Shown piece after piece: positions 1-5,617 of a stretch of DNA of 6,425 bases. The stretch's first letter is position 1. Each line of letters begins with the position of its first letter. The notes beneath the pieces are model-generated. The model was given only the letters and a program-made list of their open reading frames with translations, made no database searches and was not told where the DNA came from. The translations under genes and the position numbers were made by a program. This DNA is from an uncultured Rhodospirillaceae bacterium (GTDB lineage Bacteria > Pseudomonadota > Alphaproteobacteria > Thalassobaculales > Thalassobaculaceae). Where the stretch lies: the NCBI GenBank assembly GCA_937891725.1, contig CALAHL010000571.1, positions 1-6,425 on the forward strand, written 5' to 3'.

Positions 1-1709
1 ACCCGCGGGTCCTGCCGGACCACATCCGGCCTGTTCTGCACCAGAGGTTCGCCCGCGTCGAGAACAACCACATGGTCCGAGATCCCCATCACCAGCGACA
101 TGTCATGCTCGACCAGAATGAGCGCAATCCCGGTCTCGGCGATCTGCCTCAGCAGCACAGCCAACTGTTCCTTGTCCTCGCGCATCAGACCGGCCGCCGG
201 CTCGTCCAACAGCAGGACTTTCGGACGGGTCGCCAGCGCGCGGGCGATTTCCACCAGCCGCTTGTCCACATGAGGGAGATTCCCGGCCAGCGCGCCGGAG
301 GCGCCGCGATAGCCGACAAACCCCAGCAGGGTTTCGATATCGGCAGCTTCGCCTGCGGTATCACCGTCACCAAGCACCGGGCCGAGCCGGCCGCAGCGGA
401 GCGCGATCCGCAGATTCTCGGCGACGCTCATATGCTCGAACAACTGCGTCGTCTGATAGGTGCGCGCGATCCCGGCACGGGCAATCGCGAAGGCTGACTT
501 CCCGGCGAGCGGCTGTGCGAGGTCGATCTGACCCTGGGCCGGCTTGTAGAAGCCGCCGATCATGTTCAGGACCGTCGTCTTGCCGGCGCCGTTTGGGCCG
601 ATGATGCTGGTGATCCGCCCTGGCTCCGCTGTGAAGGAGATATCCTTCGCCGCCTGGATTCCGCCGAAGGAAATTCCGATCCCCTCGACCGTCAGTGCCG
701 TTCTCTCGCCCGTTCCCCGCGCGAGAAAGCGATCGAGCCCACCGCGTGGCCGGTCCGCCTGCGGCTGCGGCGTGCGTCTGAACCAGCCGGTGACCGTGCC
801 AACGATCCCGCGCGGCGCGATCCAGAGCACGCCGAGCAGCAGGGCTCCGAACAGCAGAAGCCGATATTCGGCAAAGTCGGACAGCATCTCCGGCAACAGC
901 ACGATCACCAGCGCGCCGAGCACCGGCCCCCAGAGCGTTCCCGATCCGCCGACCACGACCGCGAGAATGAACAGGATCGACTGAAAGAACGGAAAGGAAC
1001 TTGGCGAAATGAACAGGTTGAGCGGTGTGAAGAGTGCGCCGGCCACGCCGGTCAGCGCGCCGGACAGCGCGAAGGAGACGGTCTTGATCACCAGCGGATT
1101 GAGGCCGACCGACTGCGCCGCGACCTCGCTGTCGCGCACCGCCCGCATGGCCCGGCCCCAGGTGCTGTGGGCCAGACGCTGGTAGAATGCGAGTGCCGCG
1201 CCGGCAATCAGCACGGCAAGGGCTGCAAGATCAGCCTCGCTCATCATCCGGCCGAAAATCTCCGGCGCCGGAAACCCCATAAGGCCGTTGGAGCCGCCGG
1301 TCAGGTCGCGCAGTTCGATGGCCGCGTGCTCGACAATGAAGGCGAAGGCGATGGTGATCATTGCGAGATAGGGGCCGGTGACCCGCAGCGCCGGGATCGC
1401 CAGCAACATGCCCACGGCGCCGGAGAACAGGACCGTCTTGGCAAGTGAGATCCAGAAGCTGACCCCCTGGAGCATCAGGATCCCGGTGGTGTAGGCGCCG
1501 ATCGCGAAGAAGCCGACATGACCGAAGGAAACCTGGCCCGAAAGGCCGAGCAGGATGTTCAGGCCGACGCAGACCACGATATTGATGGCGACTGCGGCGA
1601 GGACGAAGTTGTAGTAACCCTCGATCGTCAGTGCGAGGACCAGGCCGACCAGCGTCGCGAGCCCGAGGGCGGCGTAGCTGACGCGTATGTCTTCGAGCAG
1701 CCGCACCAT
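1..1709 (-). CDS. Fused LivM-type permease / LivG-type ATPase of a branched-chain amino acid-type ABC importer (C-terminus cut by window edge)
   Basis: One uninterrupted frame of 569 visible codons joins an inner-membrane permease to a cytoplasmic ATPase; together with LivH it would form the channel and half of the motor of a HAAT-family importer. Residues 1-310 are LivM-like and hydrophobic, with the hallmark LSGQVSFGHVGFFAIGAY near residues 56-73 and the ATPase-coupling loop around residues 186-202 (RAMRAVRDSEVAAQSVG). A Pro/Arg-rich linker spans about 311-337. The ATPase follows: Walker A GPNGAGKTT at 371-379, Q-loop Gln419, Walker B LLLDEP with Asp502 and Glu503, and switch His535 (VEHDM). 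The ABC signature position (LPHVDKR, 478-484) lacks the usual SGGQ/YGQQ. The start ATG overlaps the livH stop as TGATG, which indicates translational coupling. The frame is still open at position 1; family length suggests only about 10-30 residues are missing. The function call is firm; the substrate is unknown. Confidence 0.93.
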   Translation of the reverse strand, partial: MVRLLEDIRVSYAALGLATLVGLVLALTIEGYYNFVLAAVAINIVVCVGLNILLGLSGQVSFGHVGFFAIGAYTTGILMLQGVSFWISLAKTVLFSGAVGMLLAIPALRVTGPYLAMITIAFAFIVEHAAIELRDLTGGSNGLMGFPAPEIFGRMMSEADLAALAVLIAGAALAFYQRLAHSTWGRAMRAVRDSEVAAQSVGLNPLVIKTVSFALSGALTGVAGALFTPLNLFISPSSFPFFQSILFILAVVVGGSGTLWGPVLGALVIVLLPEMLSDFAEYRLLLFGALLLGVLWIAPRGIVGTVTGWFRRTPQPQADRPRGGLDRFLARGTGERTALTVEGIGISFGGIQAAKDISFTAEPGRITSIIGPNGAGKTTVLNMIGGFYKPAQGQIDLAQPLAGKSAFAIARAGIARTYQTTQLFEHMSVAENLRIALRCGRLGPVLGDGDTAGEAADIETLLGFVGYRGASGALAGNLPHVDKRLVEIARALATRPKVLLLDEPAAGLMREDKEQLAVLLRQIAETGIALILVEHDMSLVMGISDHVVVLDAGEPLVQNRPDVVRQDPR

Positions 1710-2581
1710 CAGACTTTCTTGATTTCTGCCTGTCCGAGCAGGCCGTTGGGGAGGAAGAACAGCGCCAGGATGATCATGCTGAAGCCGATGATCTGGGTGT
1801 AGGACGAGCCCAGAAAGGCGGTTGTCAGCGCCTCGACAAGGCCGTAGAGCAGCCCTGCGATCACCACGCCCCACGCGCTGCCGATGCCGCCGAGGATTGC
1901 GGTGGCGAATGCCTTGATCCCGAAGACCAGCCCCATGCTCGAGGAGACGTTGAACAGCGGTGCGATGAGCAGTCCGGCGGTTCCGGCGAGAACGGTGGAG
2001 ACCGCGAACGCTCCGGCGATCACGAAACGGGTGTTGATCCCCATCAGGCGCGCCGCTTCCGGGCGCTGGACCACGGCCGACATGGCCTTGCCGTGTTTCG
2101 TGTTCCTAAGCACGAAACTCAGCAAGGCCGCGGCGACGATCCCGACCCCGGGGATCACGAGTTGAAGCGGATACGCACCGATCCCGAAGACATCCACCGC
2201 CTCCGACGCCCAGGGCGACGGAAAGTTCCTCGGCTCCTTGCCGAAGGTGAAGAGGACGGTGTTGTCGAGAACGATCCCGCCGGCCACCGTTGCCATCAGC
2301 CAGCCGTTCGAGCCGCGATCGGCGAACGGCCGCACCAGGAAGCGCTCCACCGCGAGGCCGTAGACGGCACAGCCTGCCAGCGCGAGCAGGATCGCCAGCG
2401 GCATCGGCCAGCCCAATGTGACGCCGAACGTGTAGCCGAGCACGGCCCCCAGCATCATTGACGACCCTTGGGAGAAGTTGACCGTGTTCGAGACCACGTA
2501 GGTGATGTGAAAACCCAGGGCCAGAAGGCCGTACATGGCGCCGAGGCCGAGCCCGGTCAGGATCGCGGAAAGAATTAGCAT
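1709..2581 (-). CDS. livH: LivH-type branched-chain amino acid ABC transporter permease
   Basis: A very hydrophobic inner-membrane permease of 290 residues, the usual LivH length, expected to pair with the LivM half of the fused protein. It opens MLILSAILTGLGLGAMYGLL and has the LivH signature around residues 31-44 (SNTVNFSQGSSMML). The cytoplasmic coupling loop (GKAMSAVVQRPEAARLMG) is near 164-181, a GIKAFATAILGGIGSAWG block is near 221-238, and the typical FLPNGLLG end is near 276. I chose the ATG at 2581 because family members begin at this residue and the message has AGGG 9 nt upstream (and GGAGG 15 nt upstream). An in-frame ATG at 2611 would add ten polar residues and has no ribosome binding site. 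It lies 79 nt downstream of the binding-protein gene across a hairpin. The ligand cannot be deduced; the symbol is by family, not by proven substrate. Confidence 0.93.
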   Translation of the reverse strand: MLILSAILTGLGLGAMYGLLALGFHITYVVSNTVNFSQGSSMMLGAVLGYTFGVTLGWPMPLAILLALAGCAVYGLAVERFLVRPFADRGSNGWLMATVAGGIVLDNTVLFTFGKEPRNFPSPWASEAVDVFGIGAYPLQLVIPGVGIVAAALLSFVLRNTKHGKAMSAVVQRPEAARLMGINTRFVIAGAFAVSTVLAGTAGLLIAPLFNVSSSMGLVFGIKAFATAILGGIGSAWGVVIAGLLYGLVEALTTAFLGSSYTQIIGFSMIILALFFLPNGLLGQAEIKKV

Positions 2582-2617
2582 CGGGTCATGCCCTAGCCTC
2601 CGGTCGGACATAGTGGC

Positions 2618-2648
2618 CGCGGCGGCGCAGGGAACGCGCGCCGCCGCG
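2618..2648 (-). repeat. GC-rich hairpin between the binding-protein gene and livH
   Basis: A perfect 11-bp inverted repeat: arms 2618-2628 and 2638-2648 (CGCGGCGGCGC / GCGCCGCCGCG on the plus strand) around a 9-nt loop. In the minus-strand transcript it lies just after the binding-protein stop and before livH. No U-run follows it, so a full Rho-independent terminator is unlikely. In binding-protein-dependent importer operons such hairpins commonly protect the upstream message or attenuate the downstream one, giving more binding protein than permease. That role is inferred here; the hairpin itself is directly visible. Confidence 0.75.
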
Positions 2649-2660
2649 ACAGGTCATGGA

Positions 2661-3851
2661 TCACTTGATCGGAACGATCTTGCCGTCGATGAACTGGGTG
2701 AAAACCAGATCGTCGGGGCCGAGCGCATCATGCTCTTCCGGGGAGAACGGGTTGACGTAGGTCTTGATCAAACCCTTGTATTCCTTGATGTCATAGAAAC
2801 CCTGACGGATCGCCGGGCCGTCGGTGCTGCCGGCATTGGTGATCGCGAGTGCTGCCAGATGCATGCCGTCATAGGCATTCGCGATGCCGACCGCCGGGGT
2901 GACATCCGCCTCGCCCTTGATCTCCGGGAACTTGGCTTTGAGCTTCGTCATCATCTCGGCCGCCGCCGGGGAGTCGTTGCCGGAGAAGGTGAAGGTCTGG
3001 ATCATCTCCACGTCCTTCGCGCGCGGACCGCCCAGCTCTGAGAACCGGCCGCCGGCCGGGCCCCAGTGAGAGACCACCGGAACGTCCCAGTTCATCCGCT
3101 CCAGCGACTTCATCACCTGTGCGGAGGGGCCGACATTCGCGACCATGAAGATGGTGTCGGCACCGGCCTCTTTCAGACGGGTCAGCTGCGGGACCACGTC
3201 GATGTCGGAACCTTCGATCTTCTCAATTCCGGCGAGCGTGAGTCCCTTATCCGCCATCGCTGCCGACAGCGCCTTCTCGTTGGACTCACCCCACGGGTTG
3301 TTGATCAGCATCATGCCCGGGTTCTTCGCGCCGTGCGACGAGATCGCCCTGTTCACCAACGCAACACCGACCATGCTGTCATAGGCCGAGACGCGGAACA
3401 TGTAGTTCTCTTTCGCCCCGTTCTTGGTGATCGGGGTGCCCGCCGCCCATGGCCCCATGAAGGGCACCTTGATCTGGTTCATGTAGGGAACCAGCGCAAG
3501 CGAGACCGGAGTCTGCAGACCGCCGAACAGAACCGCGACCTCTTCCTTCTGCACGAGCTCACGCGCCGCGACCAGACCCTTGCCAGGATTGTTCTCGTCG
3601 TCCCGTCGGATCAGCTCGACCTGCTTGCCAAGCAGGCCGCCAGCCGCATTGATTTCGTCAATCGCGATGGTCATGCCGCGGGTGATCGCCTCGCCCGATT
3701 TTGCGGAGGGGCCGGACAGGCTGGCAATCAGACCAATCTTGATCGTGTCCGCCGCCGCTGTCGGCAGCGAGAAAGCAAGCGATGTTGCCGTGACCGCCGA
3801 TGCCAAGAGCATCGACCGGCGGGTCATTTTCAGGTTTTTGAGTCTCTGCAT
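2661..3851 (-). CDS. Periplasmic substrate-binding protein of the Liv-type ABC importer
   Basis: The ligand-capturing component, secreted to the periplasm (396 residues). Residues 1-34 form a signal peptide: a basic start (MQRLKNLKMTRR), a hydrophobic core (SMLLASAVTATSLAFSL) and an AAA cleavage site before Asp35. The mature protein begins DTIKIGLIASLSGPSAKSGEA, the classic opening of type 1 periplasmic binding proteins (Peripla_BP_6, LivJ/LivK-like). The first lobe continues with AIDEINAAGGLLGKQVELIRRDDENN, the second-site loop FMGPWAAGTP and YMFRVSAYDS. The start at 3851 is preceded by a perfect AGGAGG 5 nt away. An in-frame ATG at 3866 has its own AGAGGA 7 nt upstream, and one at 3893 has little support. 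It is the first gene of the importer operon and is divergent from the NTF2-like gene. TRRSMLL resembles a Tat motif but lacks a good consensus. Branched-chain amino acids are only one possible ligand class. Confidence 0.93.
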   Translation of the reverse strand: MQRLKNLKMTRRSMLLASAVTATSLAFSLPTAAADTIKIGLIASLSGPSAKSGEAITRGMTIAIDEINAAGGLLGKQVELIRRDDENNPGKGLVAARELVQKEEVAVLFGGLQTPVSLALVPYMNQIKVPFMGPWAAGTPITKNGAKENYMFRVSAYDSMVGVALVNRAISSHGAKNPGMMLINNPWGESNEKALSAAMADKGLTLAGIEKIEGSDIDVVPQLTRLKEAGADTIFMVANVGPSAQVMKSLERMNWDVPVVSHWGPAGGRFSELGGPRAKDVEMIQTFTFSGNDSPAAAEMMTKLKAKFPEIKGEADVTPAVGIANAYDGMHLAALAITNAGSTDGPAIRQGFYDIKEYKGLIKTYVNPFSPEEHDALGPDDLVFTQFIDGKIVPIK

Positions 3852-3856
3852 CCTGG

Positions 3857-3862
3857 CCTCCT
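3857..3862 (-). promoter_or_regulatory. Ribosome binding site AGGAGG deciding the binding-protein start
   Basis: On the minus strand AGGAGG ends 5 nt before the ATG at 3851, a perfect Shine-Dalgarno match. It lies inside the reading frame that begins at the upstream ATG (3866), which itself has AGAGGA at 3879-3874. I prefer 3851 because the match is complete and the resulting signal peptide has normal length, but the two starts differ by only five residues and both could be used. Confidence 0.6.
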
Positions 3863-3938
3863 GCATATGAATTTCCTCTACGCAGTGCAGCAATCAGCAT
3901 GCCAGTTTTAACGCTTTGAATTTGCTAGTATTTTGTTT

Positions 3939-3967
3939 TTTATCTTTATTTTGTGCCTAAGTCTCAA
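3939..3967 (-). promoter_or_regulatory. Candidate sigma-70 promoter for the ABC importer operon
   Basis: Reading the minus strand, TTGAGA (3967-3962; 5 of 6 to TTGACA) is followed after 17 bp by GATAAA (3944-3939; 4 of 6 to TATAAT). This lies in an AT-rich stretch and would give a leader of roughly 80 nt. A weaker alternative nearer the GntR-type palindromes is TTTGGA-16-TATGCT around 4000-4026. Both are pattern calls only. Confidence 0.4.
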
Positions 3968-4003
3968 CCAAAGTGGTTTCGCAATCGCCCAATGATTCAG
4001 CAT

Positions 4004-4015
4004 ATTGAATACAAT
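4004..4015. promoter_or_regulatory. Imperfect upstream GntR-type operator copy
   Basis: ATTGAATACAAT: arms ATTG/CAAT, differing by one base from the symmetric ATTGTATACAAT form typical of FCD-type GntR sites (T-N-GT-N2-AC-N-A). Its centre is 22 bp from the centre of the perfect palindrome at 4024-4039, about two helical turns, so both would face the same side of the DNA. It abuts the -35 of the plus-strand promoter. Assignment to the adjacent GntR protein is inferred. Confidence 0.45.
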
Positions 4016-4044
4016 TGTGGTCCAAATCGTATACGATTTATAAT
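4015..4044 (+). promoter_or_regulatory. Candidate promoter of the NTF2-like gene
   Basis: TTGTGG (4015-4020) is followed after 18 bp by an exact TATAAT (4039-4044). Transcription would begin near 4051 and give a leader of about 45 nt before the ATG at 4096. The -35 is weak but the -10 is perfect, and the spacer is nearly filled by the 16-bp palindrome, as expected for a repressible promoter. Confidence 0.55.
4024..4039. promoter_or_regulatory. Perfect 16-bp palindrome, probable operator of the adjacent GntR regulator
   Basis: AAATCGTATACGATTT is its own reverse complement. Its core TCGTATACGA fits the T-N-GT-N2-AC-N-A pattern recognised by FCD-family (FadR-like) GntR regulators. It occupies most of the spacer between the -35 and -10 of the NTF2-like gene's promoter and touches the first base of the TATAAT, a position expected to block RNA polymerase. 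The gene for such a regulator lies about 450 bp away. The palindrome is seen directly; the binding partner is inferred. Confidence 0.68.
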
Positions 4045-4095
4045 CTGATTGGTGCCGATCGAGCGGCCCGCGCGCATGTGACCGGGGAGAGCTAA

Positions 4096-4509
4096 ATGAC
4101 GACAGAAGACGAGCTGCAGAAAGTCCGTGAAATGGTGGAGCAGTTCCTCGAAAGGTCAATGGTCCCGGACCCCGATGGGGCGGCGGAATTCCTCGCTTCT
4201 GGCGCCGAGATTTACTTCACCGGCAAGACCAGCATGTCGCACCCGCGTGAAATGGCGGCCTACAATGCCAGCCGATATAACTGGGTGAAGAAGAAATTCC
4301 GCACCCTCGATGTCGCGCCGGCGGGTGACCACATCGTTGCCTACGGAACCGGCACGCTGTACGGCGAATGGCCGGACGGCACCGCCTTCGAAGGCAACCG
4401 CTACGTCGACCGCTTCGAAGTTCGCGACGGCAAGATCACCCGCATCGACGTTCTGAACGACAGTGCGGAACGCATTCTCAAGCGGCAGGCGGGTCAGCCG
4501 GAAGCGTAA
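4096..4509 (+). CDS. Small NTF2/SnoaL-like fold protein, function unknown
   Basis: A 137-residue soluble protein with no signal peptide, the usual length of a single NTF2/SnoaL-like domain. An N-terminal amphipathic helix (EDELQKVREMVEQFLERSM) leads into a DPDGAAEFLASGAEIYFTGK segment. The closing strands GNRYVDRFEVRDGKITRIDVLNDS (about 100-123) show the pattern typical of this cone-shaped alpha+beta fold, whose members range from isomerases and cyclases to hydrolases and non-catalytic binders. No catalytic residues can be assigned by eye. GGAG lies 6 nt before the ATG. It is divergent from the importer operon, with the shared control region and probable GntR operators between them. Its last 16 bp overlap the end of the convergent GntR gene. 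This context suggests, without proving, that it acts on the imported compound or a breakdown product. Confidence 0.82.
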   Translation: MTTEDELQKVREMVEQFLERSMVPDPDGAAEFLASGAEIYFTGKTSMSHPREMAAYNASRYNWVKKKFRTLDVAPAGDHIVAYGTGTLYGEWPDGTAFEGNRYVDRFEVRDGKITRIDVLNDSAERILKRQAGQPEA

Positions 4510-5180
4510 TCCGAGAGGATGTCGCCAATCGGGCGTTCGTCGCGCTTCGGCGGCAGGATCAGCGCGCGTTCGGCGACATCGCCGAGGTGGTTGTGCATGG
4601 CGGCGGCGGCACGTTCCCCATCGCCCGCAACCAGCAGATCGATGAGCGCCCGATGCTCGCTGACCCCGCATTCCGAGGAATGCGGTCGGGCGAAGACCGC
4701 GAGCACCAGACAGCAGCGCGACACCAGCTCCCGCATATGTTTGGTGAGAACCTCGCTCCCGGTCAGCTGTGCGAGCATGGTGTGAAACTCGCCGGCCAGC
4801 CGGATCGAGTGCACCTCGTCCTTGTTCGCCGCTTTTTCCTCCCGGGAGACATGCGCCCGCAGTTCGGCGACCTGATCTTCGGTGAGCGTGCCTGCCAGCC
4901 GCTTGACGACAATCTCCTCGACGGCGATCCGGACGTCGAACGTATCCCGGGCCTCGTTCCAGCTCGGCTCGGCAACGATCGCTCCGCGATTGCGGCGGCG
5001 TTCCACAAGCCCTTCCGCCACCAACTCGGTCAGCGCGGACCGGACCACGGTCCGGCTCACGCCGAAACGCTCCCCGATCGTGTCTTCGGGCAGACGCGTA
5101 CCGGGGCCGATCCCCTGTTCTATGATCGCGCGCCGCAATGCATCCGCGATCTGCTGCGTGCTTCCGTTCTCATCCGACAT
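4494..5180 (-). CDS. FCD-family (FadR-like) GntR transcriptional regulator
   Basis: A DNA-binding regulator of 228 residues, the normal length for this class. The winged helix spans about 7-70, with PGTRLPEDTIGERFGVSRTVVRSAL (26-50) as helix-turn-helix and GLVERRRNRGAIV (57-69) as the wing. Residues 75-208 form the all-helical FCD ligand domain. Its probable metal/carboxylate-binding set is visible: Asp82 (FDVR), His133 (EFH), His176 (SEHR) and His198 (MHNHL). FCD regulators usually sense small organic acids and repress catabolic or uptake genes. The palindromes at 4004-4039 fit such a protein, so I infer control of the NTF2-like gene and perhaps the importer. The 3' end overlaps the convergent NTF2-like gene by 16 bp. 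No clear Shine-Dalgarno precedes the ATG at 5180, but no better in-frame start is apparent. Confidence 0.92.
   Translation of the reverse strand: MSDENGSTQQIADALRRAIIEQGIGPGTRLPEDTIGERFGVSRTVVRSALTELVAEGLVERRRNRGAIVAEPSWNEARDTFDVRIAVEEIVVKRLAGTLTEDQVAELRAHVSREEKAANKDEVHSIRLAGEFHTMLAQLTGSEVLTKHMRELVSRCCLVLAVFARPHSSECGVSEHRALIDLLVAGDGERAAAAMHNHLGDVAERALILPPKRDERPIGDILSDYASG
4666..4685. repeat. 20-bp near-perfect palindrome inside the GntR gene
   Basis: Arms CCGCATTCC (4666-4674) and GGAATGCGG (4677-4685) are exact reverse complements with only GA between them. On the minus strand the stretch encodes the end of ARPHSSECG (residues about 166-172) in the FCD domain. It may be chance within coding sequence; the two-base centre disfavours a stable RNA hairpin with these exact arms. 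Confidence 0.5.
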
Positions 5181-5269
5181 CGTGTCTGCACCGTCTGGTA
5201 CGTCTCTGGTCCCATTGCCCGGGCCGCTTCCGACGAGACGATCGGAAGGGCAACGGACAAGTCACGGCT

Positions 5270-5298
5270 AACCTATTGGGTTTTGAAAATCCGGACAA
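5270..5298 (-). promoter_or_regulatory. Weak candidate promoter for the GntR gene
   Basis: On the minus strand TTGTCC (5298-5293) is followed after 17 bp by TAGGTT (5275-5270), about 90 bp before the GntR start. Matches to consensus are partial (4 of 6 and 3 of 6). The spacer contains a near-palindrome, GGGTTTTGAAAATCC on the plus strand (5278-5292). No GTATAC-type operator like those at 4004-4039 is seen here, so autoregulation is not evident. Confidence 0.22.
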
Positions 5299-5475
5299 CG
5301 AGCCGGCCCCGCTCGACTGAGGCGATTGTGACGCGGCGCCAAGATAGCGACATCGGCCGTCCCTATCGCTTCGCGCGGGTCACTCGAAGTCCGCGCTTCT
5401 ATCCGGTGCCCTGGAAAGCCAGCCCAGTTCTCGTCATCGCCGATAGATCGAAGTTCTGATTGCGGCACCTCCAGA

Positions 5476-5489
5476 CTGATTCAGATCAG
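5476..5489. promoter_or_regulatory. FNR/CRP-type palindrome (TGAT-N4-ATCA)
   Basis: CTGATTCAGATCAG contains both core half-sites TGAT and ATCA with the 4-bp spacing used by FNR, Dnr/NnrR and related CRP-family regulators (ideal TTGAT-N4-ATCAA); only the outermost bases differ. It lies about 205 bp upstream of the oxidoreductase start and 296 bp upstream of the GntR start, with no good promoter at the expected -41.5 distance. It could be functional or a chance match. Confidence 0.3.
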
Positions 5490-5520
5490 GATGTCCGACC
5501 CGCTTTCGGCGCAGAGTGAT

Positions 5521-5553
5521 GGTGCTGCGGTGAGTGCAAAGACGGTGCTGCGG
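5521..5553. repeat. 10-bp direct repeat in the intergenic region
   Basis: GGTGCTGCGG occurs exactly at 5521-5530 and again at 5544-5553, starts 23 bp apart, in non-coding DNA upstream of the oxidoreductase gene. The spacing is close to two helical turns, as in tandem activator sites, but no known binding motif is recognised. Confidence 0.4.
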
Positions 5554-5586
5554 CTGTTCTTCAGTCACATGATGCGAGCTGTACCC

Positions 5587-5617
5587 TTGACACGTCACCG
5601 AGATCGATGAGTTGAAT
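5587..5617 (+). promoter_or_regulatory. Candidate promoter for the oxidoreductase gene
   Basis: An exact TTGACA (5587-5592) is followed after 19 bp by TTGAAT (5612-5617; 4 of 6 to TATAAT). The spacing is long and the -10 is poor, so this is a weak call. It lies about 100 bp before the ATG at 5695. The -35 overlaps a small inverted repeat (TGAC-AC-GTCA, 5588-5597). Confidence 0.25.

Noticed and set aside
2582..2611. Upstream start for livH at 2611
   Set aside because: It adds ten polar residues not typical of LivH and has no Shine-Dalgarno; the ATG at 2581 fits the family better.
2618..2648. Rho-independent terminator between the binding-protein gene and livH
   Set aside because: The stem is strong but no U-run follows on the transcript, and the genes downstream belong to the same importer.
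3066..3911. A 281-codon plus-strand frame antisense to the binding-protein gene
   Set aside because: The opposite strand encodes a clear Peripla_BP_6 protein; the antisense product is rich in Arg, His and Gln with no domain.
4368..5459. A 363-codon plus-strand open frame opposite the GntR gene and beyond it
   Set aside because: Most of it is antisense to a well-supported regulator. Its product is Arg/Pro-rich with no recognisable domain, as expected for high-GC shadow frames, and it begins inside the NTF2-like gene.
5491..5610. A possible 39-residue plus-strand ORF (MSDPLSAQSDGAA...)
   Set aside because: Short, with no family resemblance and only an AGG directly touching the ATG. It cannot be told from chance.
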